A DNA stretch of 47,303 bases, taken from positions 1-47,303 of the forward strand of contig QHUU01000075.1 of the NCBI GenBank assembly GCA_003222155.1, given 5' to 3'. The notes under the pieces were generated by a model. The model searched no databases. It saw only the letters and a list, made by a program, of their open reading frames with translations, and had not been told where the DNA came from. Shown piece by piece: positions 1-7,611 of the stretch. The translations under genes were made by a program, and so were the position numbers. This stretch comes from Gemmatimonadota bacterium (lineage in GTDB: Bacteria > Gemmatimonadota > Gemmatimonadetes > Gemmatimonadales > GWC2-71-9). Position 1 is the first letter of the stretch. Every line of letters starts with the position of its first letter.

Positions 1-812
1 GTCGTATCCCCGCGCTGGCGCTGCTGCGCTTCCCGCTCCGCCGCTTTGCGGGCCCGCAGCTCGCGCACGTACTGGCGAAACAGCTGCAGCGATTCCGTGC
101 GGCGCGCCGCCTGCATCAGATCGGCCCGCATCTCGTCGAGCTGACGGGCGCGCATCTGCTCGCCGTAGTTGCCCTGCGGCAGCGTGATCGGCAAGAGCGC
201 CAGCGCCGCCGTGGGAATCTTGATCCCGGCGATGTGGATGAACTGCGAGTCGATCCCGAACACCTTCCCCGCCACGTCCGTCGTCCACACCGGTGTCCGG
301 CGAGAGCGCTGTTCCTGATCGATGATCACGTTGAGCGAATCCATCATGGAGTGCAGCCGGCGCACCACGCCCGTGTCGCGCTGCTCGTGCGCCTCGTACA
401 GCGCGCCCGCGACCTCCGCCGGCAGCGCCGGACGCGGCGTCACCCAGAGACGGCCGTCCCCGACCTGTGGCGGCGTCACGATGTGAGGACCGACGCTGGC
501 GGGGTTCGCGGCCAGCGTGCTGTCGGGCTTGCCCACCGGAGCGGGCTCGGGCGGCGTGGTGTCGGGAATCCTGGCGTCCGGGAGCGGGCGGCCCAATCCA
601 CCGCTCGGCCCCACGCCGCGGCGCGTCCCCCCGAACGGCGGCAGCTCGTGCGCCTGCGGCATGTCGGGCGGAATGATGGTGATCAGCCCCTGCTGCCCGT
701 CGATGCGCCACGACGCGGTCACCAGCCAGATGACGAGCGCCACGTGGATCGCGGCGCTGCCGATCCACGTGAACCGCCGCAGGCGGGACGGGACCGCGCG
801 AGGATCAAACAG
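1..812 (-). CDS. Membrane-anchored hypothetical protein (3' end outside window)
   Basis: The frame is open from 812 to the window edge (270 codons, no stop seen). It encodes a short basic head (FDPRAVPSRLRR), one hydrophobic segment (WIGSAAIHVALVIWLVTA), a Pro-rich linker, and a charged helical C-terminal part rich in Arg, Glu and Gln. This is the layout of a single-pass inner-membrane protein with a periplasmic tail, loosely like TonB or energiser accessory proteins, but I do not recognise the family. No ATG, GTG or TTG precedes the membrane segment. The first plausible start is CTG at 810-812, overlapping the aminotransferase stop by 8 bases, with an AAAGGTG ribosome-binding-like sequence 7 bases ahead. 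It is the last visible gene of the long minus-strand operon. The reading frame is convincing; the start and function are uncertain. Confidence 0.6.
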   Translation of the reverse strand, partial: MFDPRAVPSRLRRFTWIGSAAIHVALVIWLVTASWRIDGQQGLITIIPPDMPQAHELPPFGGTRRGVGPSGGLGRPLPDARIPDTTPPEPAPVGKPDSTLAANPASVGPHIVTPPQVGDGRLWVTPRPALPAEVAGALYEAHEQRDTGVVRRLHSMMDSLNVIIDQEQRSRRTPVWTTDVAGKVFGIDSQFIHIAGIKIPTAALALLPITLPQGNYGEQMRARQLDEMRADLMQAARRTESLQLFRQYVRELRARKAAEREAQQRQRGDT

Positions 813-1974
813 TGGAGAGCACCTTTCCCAGCCGCTCCGCCGCCTCGACCAGCCGCGGCGTGTCGACCGTGAGCGCCAGGCGGAAGAACCCCTCGCCCCC
901 CGCTCCGAAACCGCTCCCGGGCAGCGTCACCACCCCGGCGTCCTCGAGCGCCCGGCGCGCGAACGCCGCCGAGGCCACACCGTCGGGCAGCGGTACCCAG
1001 ACATACATGGTGGCCCCAGGCGTTTCGGGCTCGAACCCCTGCGCGCGCAGCACCGGGAGCAGCGCGTCGCGCCGCTCCTGGAACCGCGCCACGTACTCCC
1101 GCGCCAGCTCCTCGGCCTGCGGCAACACCGCCGCACCCGCCGCCTGCACCGCGAGGAACGCCCCCGTGTCCACGTAGTTCTTCACGCGCCCGAGCGCGGC
1201 GATGAGCTCCGGACGCGCCACCGCCCACGCAAGGCGCCACCCCGTCATGCAGAACGTTTTCGACAGCGAGTGGAACTCGACGGCGACTTCGCGCGCGCCC
1301 GGGATTTCGAAGATGCTCGGCGCCACGTAGCCGTCGAACGTGATCTCGCAGTACGGGTTGTCGTACGCGATCACGATCCCGTGGCGACGGCAAAACTCCA
1401 CGGTGCGCGCCAGATAGTCGCGCGGCGCGACGGCGGCAGTGGGATTATTGGGATAATTGAGATACACGAGCTTGGTGCGGCGCACCACGTCGGCCGGGAG
1501 GTCCGACATCTCCAGCAGGAATCCCGCGCCCGGCGTCAGCGGATAGCGGTACGGCTCGCCGCCCGCGAGCACCGTCCCGCCCTCGTACACGGCGTACCCG
1601 GGCTCGGGCACGATCGCGACGTCGCCCGCGTCGAGCAGCGCCATCGCCAGATGGGCGATGCCTTCTTTCGAGCCGATGAGCGGATGCAGCTCGCTGAACG
1701 GATCGAATCGCGCGCCGAAACGGCGCCTCAGATAAGCGGCGGCGGCTTCCCGGAACACGGGCAAACCGAGCTGGAACGGGTAGCGGCTCATGGCGGGGTC
1801 GCGCACGGCGCGCGCCAGCGTGTCCACCGCCACCGCGGGCGGGGCGAAATCGGCGTCACCAGCGCCGAGATCGATTACGTCGACGCCCTGTGCGAGCAGC
1901 CGGCGCTTGATCGCCGGGATCTCGGCCATCGGATAGCTGGGCAGCGCGGCCAACCGCTTGCTGAGCTTGGTCAC
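805..1974 (-). CDS. PLP-dependent class I/II aminotransferase, LL-diaminopimelate aminotransferase-like
   Basis: A 389-residue fold-type I PLP enzyme. Visible landmarks are YPNNPT (Asn177), the D205-N-P-Y208 pair that holds the cofactor, the SLSKTF motif with the PLP lysine at K239, GWRLAW, and a C-terminal FFRLAL arginine. The opening (LPSYPMAEIPAIKRRL then VIDLGAGDADFAPP) and the length match the DapL/AspC-like group that makes LL-2,6-diaminopimelate from tetrahydrodipicolinate for lysine and peptidoglycan; close relatives also act on aspartate or aromatic amino acids, so the substrate is inferred. The GTG start at 1974 is chosen because GGAGG lies just upstream and the homologous region begins there; the frame extends further upstream only as a shadow of the helicase gene. 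It starts 20 bases after the helicase stop and overlaps the next gene by 8 bases. Confidence 0.88.
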   Translation of the reverse strand: MTKLSKRLAALPSYPMAEIPAIKRRLLAQGVDVIDLGAGDADFAPPAVAVDTLARAVRDPAMSRYPFQLGLPVFREAAAAYLRRRFGARFDPFSELHPLIGSKEGIAHLAMALLDAGDVAIVPEPGYAVYEGGTVLAGGEPYRYPLTPGAGFLLEMSDLPADVVRRTKLVYLNYPNNPTAAVAPRDYLARTVEFCRRHGIVIAYDNPYCEITFDGYVAPSIFEIPGAREVAVEFHSLSKTFCMTGWRLAWAVARPELIAALGRVKNYVDTGAFLAVQAAGAAVLPQAEELAREYVARFQERRDALLPVLRAQGFEPETPGATMYVWVPLPDGVASAAFARRALEDAGVVTLPGSGFGAGGEGFFRLALTVDTPRLVEAAERLGKVLSTV

Positions 1975-1994
1975 CCGTCCTCCTCCAACGGAAT

Positions 1995-4571
1995 CTACGC
2001 TCTGCCTTTGCCGCCCGTTACCGCCCCTTGCCGCCCTATACCACCCTCTACCGCCCTTTCTTCCCCGATCCCATGCCGCGCGAAGAACTCCTCGCAGGCG
2101 CTGCGTACGTCCGCCCACTGCCCGACGACCCGGGTGGCCCGGGGCAACCCGTCGAGGATCATCGCCCCGTAGCGCTTGGTCACCACCCGCCGGTCGAGCA
2201 GCACCACGGCCCCGAGATCGGACCGGCTTCGGATCAGGCGCCCGAACCCCTGCTTGAGCTTGAGGGCCGCGTTAGGCACGAGGTAGTTGGCGAAGCCGTT
2301 CAGGCCTCCCGCTTCGATGCGCTCGAGGCGCGCCGCCGTGAGCGGCTCGGTGGGCACCTTGAAGGGGAGTTTCGCGAGCACCAGCACGCGCAGCGCACGC
2401 CCCGGCACGTCCACGCCCTCCCAGAACGAATCGGTGCCGAGCAGGATCGCCGAGCCCGCCTCCCGGAAGCGCCGCAGCAACTGGTCGCGCTGACCCTCGC
2501 CCTGCACGAGCAGGGGCCACCGGCCCCCCAGCTCGCCGCGTACCGCGTCCGCCGTGCGTCGCAGGGCCCCATGGCTCGTGAACAGCACGAACATACCGCC
2601 GTCCGCGGCGTGGGCCAGCTCCACCACCACCCGCGCGACCGCCGCGTCGTGCCCCGCCTCGTCGTCGCGCGGCTCTGGAAAGTCGGTGGGAATGCCGAAC
2701 AGGCACTGTGCCGCGAAATCGAAGGGGGAGGCGTGGATCTCCCGCACCTTCAGCCGGCTGGGAGGGAGGTCGAGGCCGAGGCGCGTCTCGAGGTAGGTGA
2801 AGTCGCCGCCCGCGGCGAGGGTGGCGCTCGTGAGCGCCACCGTCTCGACCCGGTCGAACAGGTTCTCCTTGAGGATGGGCGCGAGATCGAGCGGCACGGC
2901 GGCGAGGGAGACGTTGACCACTTTGCGGCCACGCCGCTCGAGCCAGCGCACCGCGGCGGGGCCCCCCGGCGCCGGCCGCAGCGCGGCAATGAGCCCCGTC
3001 GCAACATGCCCCAGCCGCCGCGCCACGCCTCGCAGCTCGCCCAGGAGCTGGGCTCGCCGCTCCGACGGATCGTCCAGCGTCAGCCGATCGGCGATCGTCT
3101 CCGCGCCTTCGGAGAGGCGTGAGAACGCGAGCAGCAGGTTGTCGAGCGCCACGTCCAGCCCCTGCGGCCACACCGCGTCGTCGCGAAACTCGTCGCCCAG
3201 GCGCAGCACCGGCGTGGTCCCCGCCGCCGATTCGCGGTCGAGCCGGCGGGCGAGCAGGCTGAACACGGTCTCCGCGGCGCGCCGCGCCGCCGCCAGCGCG
3301 TCGACCAGACTTTGCTGCACCAGGTCGCGGCTCGCGGCGGACAGGAGATCATCGCGCCCGAACAGCACGGAGCGGAGCGTGGGGAGCAGCCCGCGCCCGT
3401 TCTTGTCGAGCCGCCCCAGCAGCCGGTCGACGCCGAGCCGGCTCACCTGGGCGCCGAGGTGCATCGCCGCGACGTCTTCCAGGTGGTGCGCCTCGTCGAG
3501 CACCAGGCGGCGGTACGGGGGCAGCACCGCCGCCTCCTGCCAGTTGTCGGACACCATGCGGACCGCGAGATCGGAGGCGAGCAAGTGGTGGTTCACGACG
3601 ACGACGTCGGCTTCGGCCGCCCGCCGGCGGGCCTGGAACACGAAGCAGCGGTCGAAGTGCGGGCACTTGAGCCGGGTGCAGAGGTCCGACTCCGCGGCGA
3701 TCGCGTCCCACACGTCGCCACTCGGCTCGTCCGGCAGGTCCGCGAGCGACCCGTCGCTCGAGCGCCCGGCCCACGCCGCCAGCGTCTCGAGCTCGGCACG
3801 GCGCTCGTCCTCGAACAACGAGGTCGCCTGCTCGCGCGCCTGATCGAGACGCGAGAGGCAGACGTAGTTCCGCCATCCCTTGAGCAGCGCGAAGGTGGGG
3901 GAGTGCTCGCCGCTCCCGAGCGCGCGGGCCAGGATCGGCAGGTCTTTGCCGACGAGCTGCTCCTGGAGGTTGATGGTGTTGGTCGAGACGACGGTGCGCT
4001 CGCCGTTCTCGCGCGCCCACACGAGGGCGGGCACGAGGTACGCGAACGATTTCCCGACGCCGGTGCCGGCCTCGAGCATCCCCACGCCGCCGTCGTTGTA
4101 GAGGTCGGCAATGTAGGCGGCCATGTCGCGCTGGCTGGGACGGTCCTCGAAGCTGCCGAGTGCGCGTGCCACCGGCCCGCTGGGGGCGAGCAAGCCCGCC
4201 ACGTCGATCGGGTCGATGCGCGTGGTGGCGCGCGGGCGAGGGGCTTCCACGACGACATAGCAATCGCTGACCGTGTTGTCGACGATGGCGAACCCGACGC
4301 CGCCGTCATGCAGCCGCGCCGCGACGCTGAGATCCGCTCCCGAGGGCTCGAGCACGCCGCTCGGGTGGTTGTGGAGCAGCAGCTCGCCCCGCACCGCGAT
4401 GCCCGGGAGGGCGAGCACGGCGTCCACGGTGCCGCGCGCCACCACGCGCGCTTCCACGATCAGGCCGTTGGCATCGGGACGCGCCACGAACGACACCTCG
4501 CGCCCGTGGGCCGCCGCGATCTCGGCGCGGAGCAGGTCGCGGACCGCCGGCGCGAGCCGCTCCGCGCTCAC
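1995..4571 (-). CDS. RadC-like JAMM domain fused to DinG/XPD-family Fe-S helicase
   Basis: An 858-residue fusion. Residues about 10-110 are RadC-like: H67-N-H69-P-S-G followed by PSGAD with D80 gives the HxH...D metal-site pattern of JAMM proteins. From about residue 140 the protein is a superfamily 2 helicase of the DinG/XPD type: Walker A GTGVGKS (169-175), a DEAHH box, a cysteine set in NYVC...LC...KCPHFDRC suited to a 4Fe-4S cluster, TDSFWEGVDVPG and GFGRLIRSRSD as C-terminal motifs. DinG helicases unwind 5'-3' and resolve D-loops, R-loops and G-quadruplexes; the front domain may bind partners or cleave, which is inference. The GTG start overlaps the upstream stop as GTGA. The last residues are encoded by a 10-bp tandem repeat at 2008-2057 and look like low-complexity tail. 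RadC-to-DinG fusion is unusual for ordinary dinG. Confidence 0.9.
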   Translation of the reverse strand: MSAERLAPAVRDLLRAEIAAAHGREVSFVARPDANGLIVEARVVARGTVDAVLALPGIAVRGELLLHNHPSGVLEPSGADLSVAARLHDGGVGFAIVDNTVSDCYVVVEAPRPRATTRIDPIDVAGLLAPSGPVARALGSFEDRPSQRDMAAYIADLYNDGGVGMLEAGTGVGKSFAYLVPALVWARENGERTVVSTNTINLQEQLVGKDLPILARALGSGEHSPTFALLKGWRNYVCLSRLDQAREQATSLFEDERRAELETLAAWAGRSSDGSLADLPDEPSGDVWDAIAAESDLCTRLKCPHFDRCFVFQARRRAAEADVVVVNHHLLASDLAVRMVSDNWQEAAVLPPYRRLVLDEAHHLEDVAAMHLGAQVSRLGVDRLLGRLDKNGRGLLPTLRSVLFGRDDLLSAASRDLVQQSLVDALAAARRAAETVFSLLARRLDRESAAGTTPVLRLGDEFRDDAVWPQGLDVALDNLLLAFSRLSEGAETIADRLTLDDPSERRAQLLGELRGVARRLGHVATGLIAALRPAPGGPAAVRWLERRGRKVVNVSLAAVPLDLAPILKENLFDRVETVALTSATLAAGGDFTYLETRLGLDLPPSRLKVREIHASPFDFAAQCLFGIPTDFPEPRDDEAGHDAAVARVVVELAHAADGGMFVLFTSHGALRRTADAVRGELGGRWPLLVQGEGQRDQLLRRFREAGSAILLGTDSFWEGVDVPGRALRVLVLAKLPFKVPTEPLTAARLERIEAGGLNGFANYLVPNAALKLKQGFGRLIRSRSDLGAVVLLDRRVVTKRYGAMILDGLPRATRVVGQWADVRSACEEFFARHGIGEERAVEGGIGRQGAVTGGKGRA
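2008..2057. repeat. Degenerate 10-bp tandem repeat, five units
   Basis: Five consecutive 10-base units read TTGCCGCCCG, TTACCGCCCC, TTGCCGCCCT, ATACCACCCT and CTACCGCCCT on the plus strand. They encode the extreme C-terminus of the helicase on the minus strand, upstream of the dapL-like start. Because 10 is not a multiple of 3, a change in copy number would shift the frame and alter where the helicase stops. Confidence 0.75.
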
Positions 4572-5869
4572 GTCTTGAGCTCGCGCTTCTTGGCCGCGGG
4601 GAACAGCACGTTGTTGAGGATGAGCCGGTAGCCGGGCGAATGAGGGTGCAGCGACAGGTCCGTCGGAGGATCCCCGATCTGGTGCTGCTGGTCCTCCGGG
4701 TCGTGCCCGCCGAAGAACGTCCAGGTGCCCTTGTCGTGATCGCCGTTGATGTACTTGACCCAGGGAGCGCCCTCTTCGTCGGCGAGCACGGTATCGCCCG
4801 GCTTGAGGCGATCGCGCAGAAACGACGTCGTGAGGCCGTAGAAGTCGGGAATCACCTGGCGATGGTTCTGGACCAGGATCGTCGGAACGGGATCGATCTT
4901 GGCGCTGAAGTTGAACAGCTTGAAGGCGCCGAGCGGCTGGCGCCGTCCCGGGGCGTTCACCTGGTGCCCGTCGACGTCGGAAAAGCTCGCGACCTGGGGG
5001 CTGGGCTCGAGCCGGGCGCCGGTGAACGCGAGGGCCTGCGACCAGTCCATCTTACGGTCGGCGTCGGGATCCATCGGCGTCCCGTCGGCGAACGCCGCCG
5101 CGATGTCCACGTGCGCGGCGGCGAGCGCCAGGTCGAGGGTCTCCGTGGCCGTGCACATGGCGAACAGAAAGCCGCCGTTGGAGACGTACTCGCGGATCTT
5201 GCGGGCCACGGCCTTTTTCATGTCGGGAACGGTCCCGAAGCCCAGGCGCTTCGCGGCGTCGGCGTTGAACCGCACCATGTCGGCCAGCCACGTGTTCCCG
5301 GCGTAGATCAGGTAAAACTTCGAGAACTGTCCCGTGAAGTCCTCGTGGTGCAGGTGCAGCCAGTCGTAACTCGCCAGCTTCCCCCCAAGCACCTCGAAGT
5401 CCCACACCGTGTCGAACGGGATGCCGGCGTACTGCAGGGCCATGGTGACGGCGTCGTCCCAGGGCGGCGCATTGGGCGGCACGTACACGGCCACGCGCGG
5501 CGCCTTCTCGAGCGGCACCGCGTCCATGTTGCTCGCCTCGATCTCGCCGCGGACGGCCGTGACCTGCGCCTCGTCCACCGGCTGGACGCTCACGCCCGCG
5601 AGCGCGGCATCGCGCCGGATCGCGGCCGCGTCGGGCATGAGGAACGAGCCGCCCCGGTAGTTCAGGAGCCACTCCGCCTTGATCCCCGCCTGTACGACGC
5701 GATACGTGACACCGTATGCCTTGAGGTGATCCGTCTGCGAGTCGTCCATGGGAATCAGGAGCGACGGCACGACGCGACGACGGTACGACGCTACGAAGGA
5801 TAGCAGCGGCGCACCGATCGTCGTAGCGACGTAGCGACGTAGCGCCGTGATGAATTCCCGCCGCTTCAC
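4568..5869 (-). CDS. Exported protein of the family often mislabelled 'asparagine synthetase B'
   Basis: A 433-residue protein with an N-terminal KRREFITALRR stretch and a following hydrophobic segment, which may be a Tat-type or ordinary signal peptide. After it comes LLIPMD..QTDHLKAYGVTYRV and WLLNYRGGSFL, a signature I recall from Bacteroidota and Gemmatimonadota proteins labelled asparagine synthetase B; no glutaminase (N-terminal Cys) or PPi-loop synthetase domain is visible, so that name should not be taken as function. Other conserved-looking stretches are APPWDDAVTMALQYAGIPFDTVWD, HHEDFTGQFSKFY and FFGGHDPEDQQHQIGDPPTDL, the last group suggesting a periplasmic or surface hydrolase-like or glycan-binding role. 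The GTG start at 5869 overlaps the TPR gene stop (GTGA). A 3x 8-bp repeat lies in the signal region. Confidence 0.75.
   Translation of the reverse strand: MKRREFITALRRYVATTIGAPLLSFVASYRRRVVPSLLIPMDDSQTDHLKAYGVTYRVVQAGIKAEWLLNYRGGSFLMPDAAAIRRDAALAGVSVQPVDEAQVTAVRGEIEASNMDAVPLEKAPRVAVYVPPNAPPWDDAVTMALQYAGIPFDTVWDFEVLGGKLASYDWLHLHHEDFTGQFSKFYLIYAGNTWLADMVRFNADAAKRLGFGTVPDMKKAVARKIREYVSNGGFLFAMCTATETLDLALAAAHVDIAAAFADGTPMDPDADRKMDWSQALAFTGARLEPSPQVASFSDVDGHQVNAPGRRQPLGAFKLFNFSAKIDPVPTILVQNHRQVIPDFYGLTTSFLRDRLKPGDTVLADEEGAPWVKYINGDHDKGTWTFFGGHDPEDQQHQIGDPPTDLSLHPHSPGYRLILNNVLFPAAKKRELKT
5822..5845. repeat. 8-bp tandem repeat (about three units) in a signal-peptide coding region
   Basis: On the minus strand GCTACGTC, GCTACGTC and GCTACGAC follow one another about 25 bases inside the gene that starts at 5869. 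Related ACGCTACG fragments occur again a little downstream near 5790. Unit length is not a multiple of 3, so slippage would switch the frame; the low copy number makes active phase variation only a possibility. Confidence 0.6.
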
Positions 5870-7611
5870 GACTTCGGAATCGCTCCCTTCGCCCGCTCGA
5901 GCTCGCGCCGCGCCTCCGGTATCAGTGCGCTCTCGGGATACGAGAGAATGAGGTGCTCCAGATGCTGGATGGCGTCCCCGGTCTGCAGCTGGCGCTCGAG
6001 CAGCCGGGCCCACTCGAGCTCGGCGGCCGGCGCCGCGGCGCCGGTGCCGCCGGTTCGCACGACCTCGTCGCACAGCGCCACAGCGGTCCGCTGCTGCTCC
6101 AGCCCGAGGTGCGCGGCAATACGCGCAGCCAGAAGCAGGATGTCCGGCCGCCCCGTACCCGACAGGCGCGTCGCCGCGAGCCGCAGGGAATCGACGGCGC
6201 GCCCCGAGTCCCCGCGGGCGAGCGTCAGGAGCGCTCTTCCCAGCTCGGGAAACGTGTCGCCCGGAACCTGCTGCAGCAGCGCCAGCATCGCCGTCCGATC
6301 GGTCGCCTCGCGCCGGTCCCCTGCGTACGGGCCCGCGTCCAGGAACAACTGCCACGCCTGCTTCAGCCGGCCGCGATACAAAGCGATCCACCCCTGGAGG
6401 GCGAGCGCCTCCACGCTCGAATCCCGCGCCAGGAGCGCGCCCGCGCGGTCCAGGTCCCCCGCGGCGATGCGGGCCCGCACCAGGTGCAGCCGCAGGGTAG
6501 CGCGGTCTTCGTCGGTGAGCCGGCCGTCGCCCGCGAGCCGCTGCGACGCCTCGTCGAGCTGCCCGGCCTCGATCAGCGTCTGCACCAGCGCCGCCTGGGC
6601 GAGCGCCTGCGCCTCGGCCGGCGCGGCGGAATCGCGGGCGACGCGCTCGAGCACGGCGCGCGCCCCTTCCCGGTCGCCCGCCGCGAGGAACGCACGGGCG
6701 GCGTCGGCGCGGGCGCGCACCGCCACCGGGTCGGGCACGAGCTCGGCGTAGCGCGCGAGCGCGAGCGCGCGCACCCGGCGTGCCTCGGGGGTATCCCGCG
6801 CCGCCGCGAGGTCCGCGAATCGATGCACCGCGAAGGCAGCGTCAGTCGACGGCGTCGCGACGCTGGGTGCGAACACCGTCCAGGCGCGCTCGGCCGCGCC
6901 CCACGCGAGCAGCAGCTCCCCGGCGAGTCGCCGAATCGGGGGCGGCGGATCGCCCGCGGTGAGCAGGCGGGCGATCCCCTCCCGCTGCGCCTCGGGCGCC
7001 TGGGCGAGCTCACTCGCGGCGTTGGGCAGCTGCACCGGCGCGGCCACCAGCGCCGCGCCCCACTCGCGGGCCGCTCCCTCCCAGTCGCCGGCGCGCTCGT
7101 TCAAGGCCGCGAGCTCGATGCCGAACGCGCCGGGACGTCCCAGGGCGCGCCGCCCCTCCAGCAGCACGGCGCGCGCCGCGTCGTGGCGGCGTTGGTCGTC
7201 CAGGGCCATGGCCCACTCGCGATAGGGCGCCTCGTCGCGTGGCGCCGCCGCCGCCCAGCGCCGCGCCACCTCCCGCGCGCTGTCAGCCTCGTTCAAGCCC
7301 ACGTAGGTCCGGAGCAGGACGCCATGCAGAGCCGCATTAGCGGGGCTCGCCGCGGCGGCGCGCTGCGCGACGGGTACGAGCTCCGCCAGCCGGTTGAGCC
7401 CCGGCAGCACCCGCTCCAGCCCGAGCAGCGCCGAGAGATTGGCGGGCTCCGCCCGCAGCGCCGCGAAGTAGATGCTCGCCGCCTGCTCGAGCTTACCCGC
7501 GCGCTCGAGCTCGAAGCCTTGCCCGATGGTCTGCCCGCGCGCGACCCGCCCGGGCGCGACCGCGAGCGCGATTCCGAGCGCCAGACGAACGCCGCTATTG
7601 CTGTGGCGCAT
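5866..7611 (-). CDS. Exported tetratricopeptide-repeat protein
   Basis: A 581-residue protein with a signal peptide (VRLALGIALAVAPGRVARGQ) and then nearly continuous Ala/Leu/Arg-rich helical hairpins with TPR spacing, for example FELERAGKLEQAASIYFAALRAEP, LARYAELVPDPVAVRARADAARAFLAAG and the last unit LERQLQTGDAIQHLEHLILSYPESALIPEAR, which is YbgF/CpoB-like. TPR proteins act as scaffolds; in this operon it would sit in the periplasm beside the DUF4175 and DUF4159 proteins. The ATG at 7611 lies 17 bases inside the end of the DUF4175 gene, so the two are translationally coupled. No enzyme motif is seen. Confidence 0.85.
   Translation of the reverse strand: MRHSNSGVRLALGIALAVAPGRVARGQTIGQGFELERAGKLEQAASIYFAALRAEPANLSALLGLERVLPGLNRLAELVPVAQRAAAASPANAALHGVLLRTYVGLNEADSAREVARRWAAAAPRDEAPYREWAMALDDQRRHDAARAVLLEGRRALGRPGAFGIELAALNERAGDWEGAAREWGAALVAAPVQLPNAASELAQAPEAQREGIARLLTAGDPPPPIRRLAGELLLAWGAAERAWTVFAPSVATPSTDAAFAVHRFADLAAARDTPEARRVRALALARYAELVPDPVAVRARADAARAFLAAGDREGARAVLERVARDSAAPAEAQALAQAALVQTLIEAGQLDEASQRLAGDGRLTDEDRATLRLHLVRARIAAGDLDRAGALLARDSSVEALALQGWIALYRGRLKQAWQLFLDAGPYAGDRREATDRTAMLALLQQVPGDTFPELGRALLTLARGDSGRAVDSLRLAATRLSGTGRPDILLLAARIAAHLGLEQQRTAVALCDEVVRTGGTGAAAPAAELEWARLLERQLQTGDAIQHLEHLILSYPESALIPEARRELERAKGAIPKS

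Noticed and set aside
4568-5869. True asparagine synthetase B
   Set aside because: No N-terminal cysteine glutaminase domain or PPi-loop synthetase motif is present and the protein appears to be exported; the name is a legacy label.
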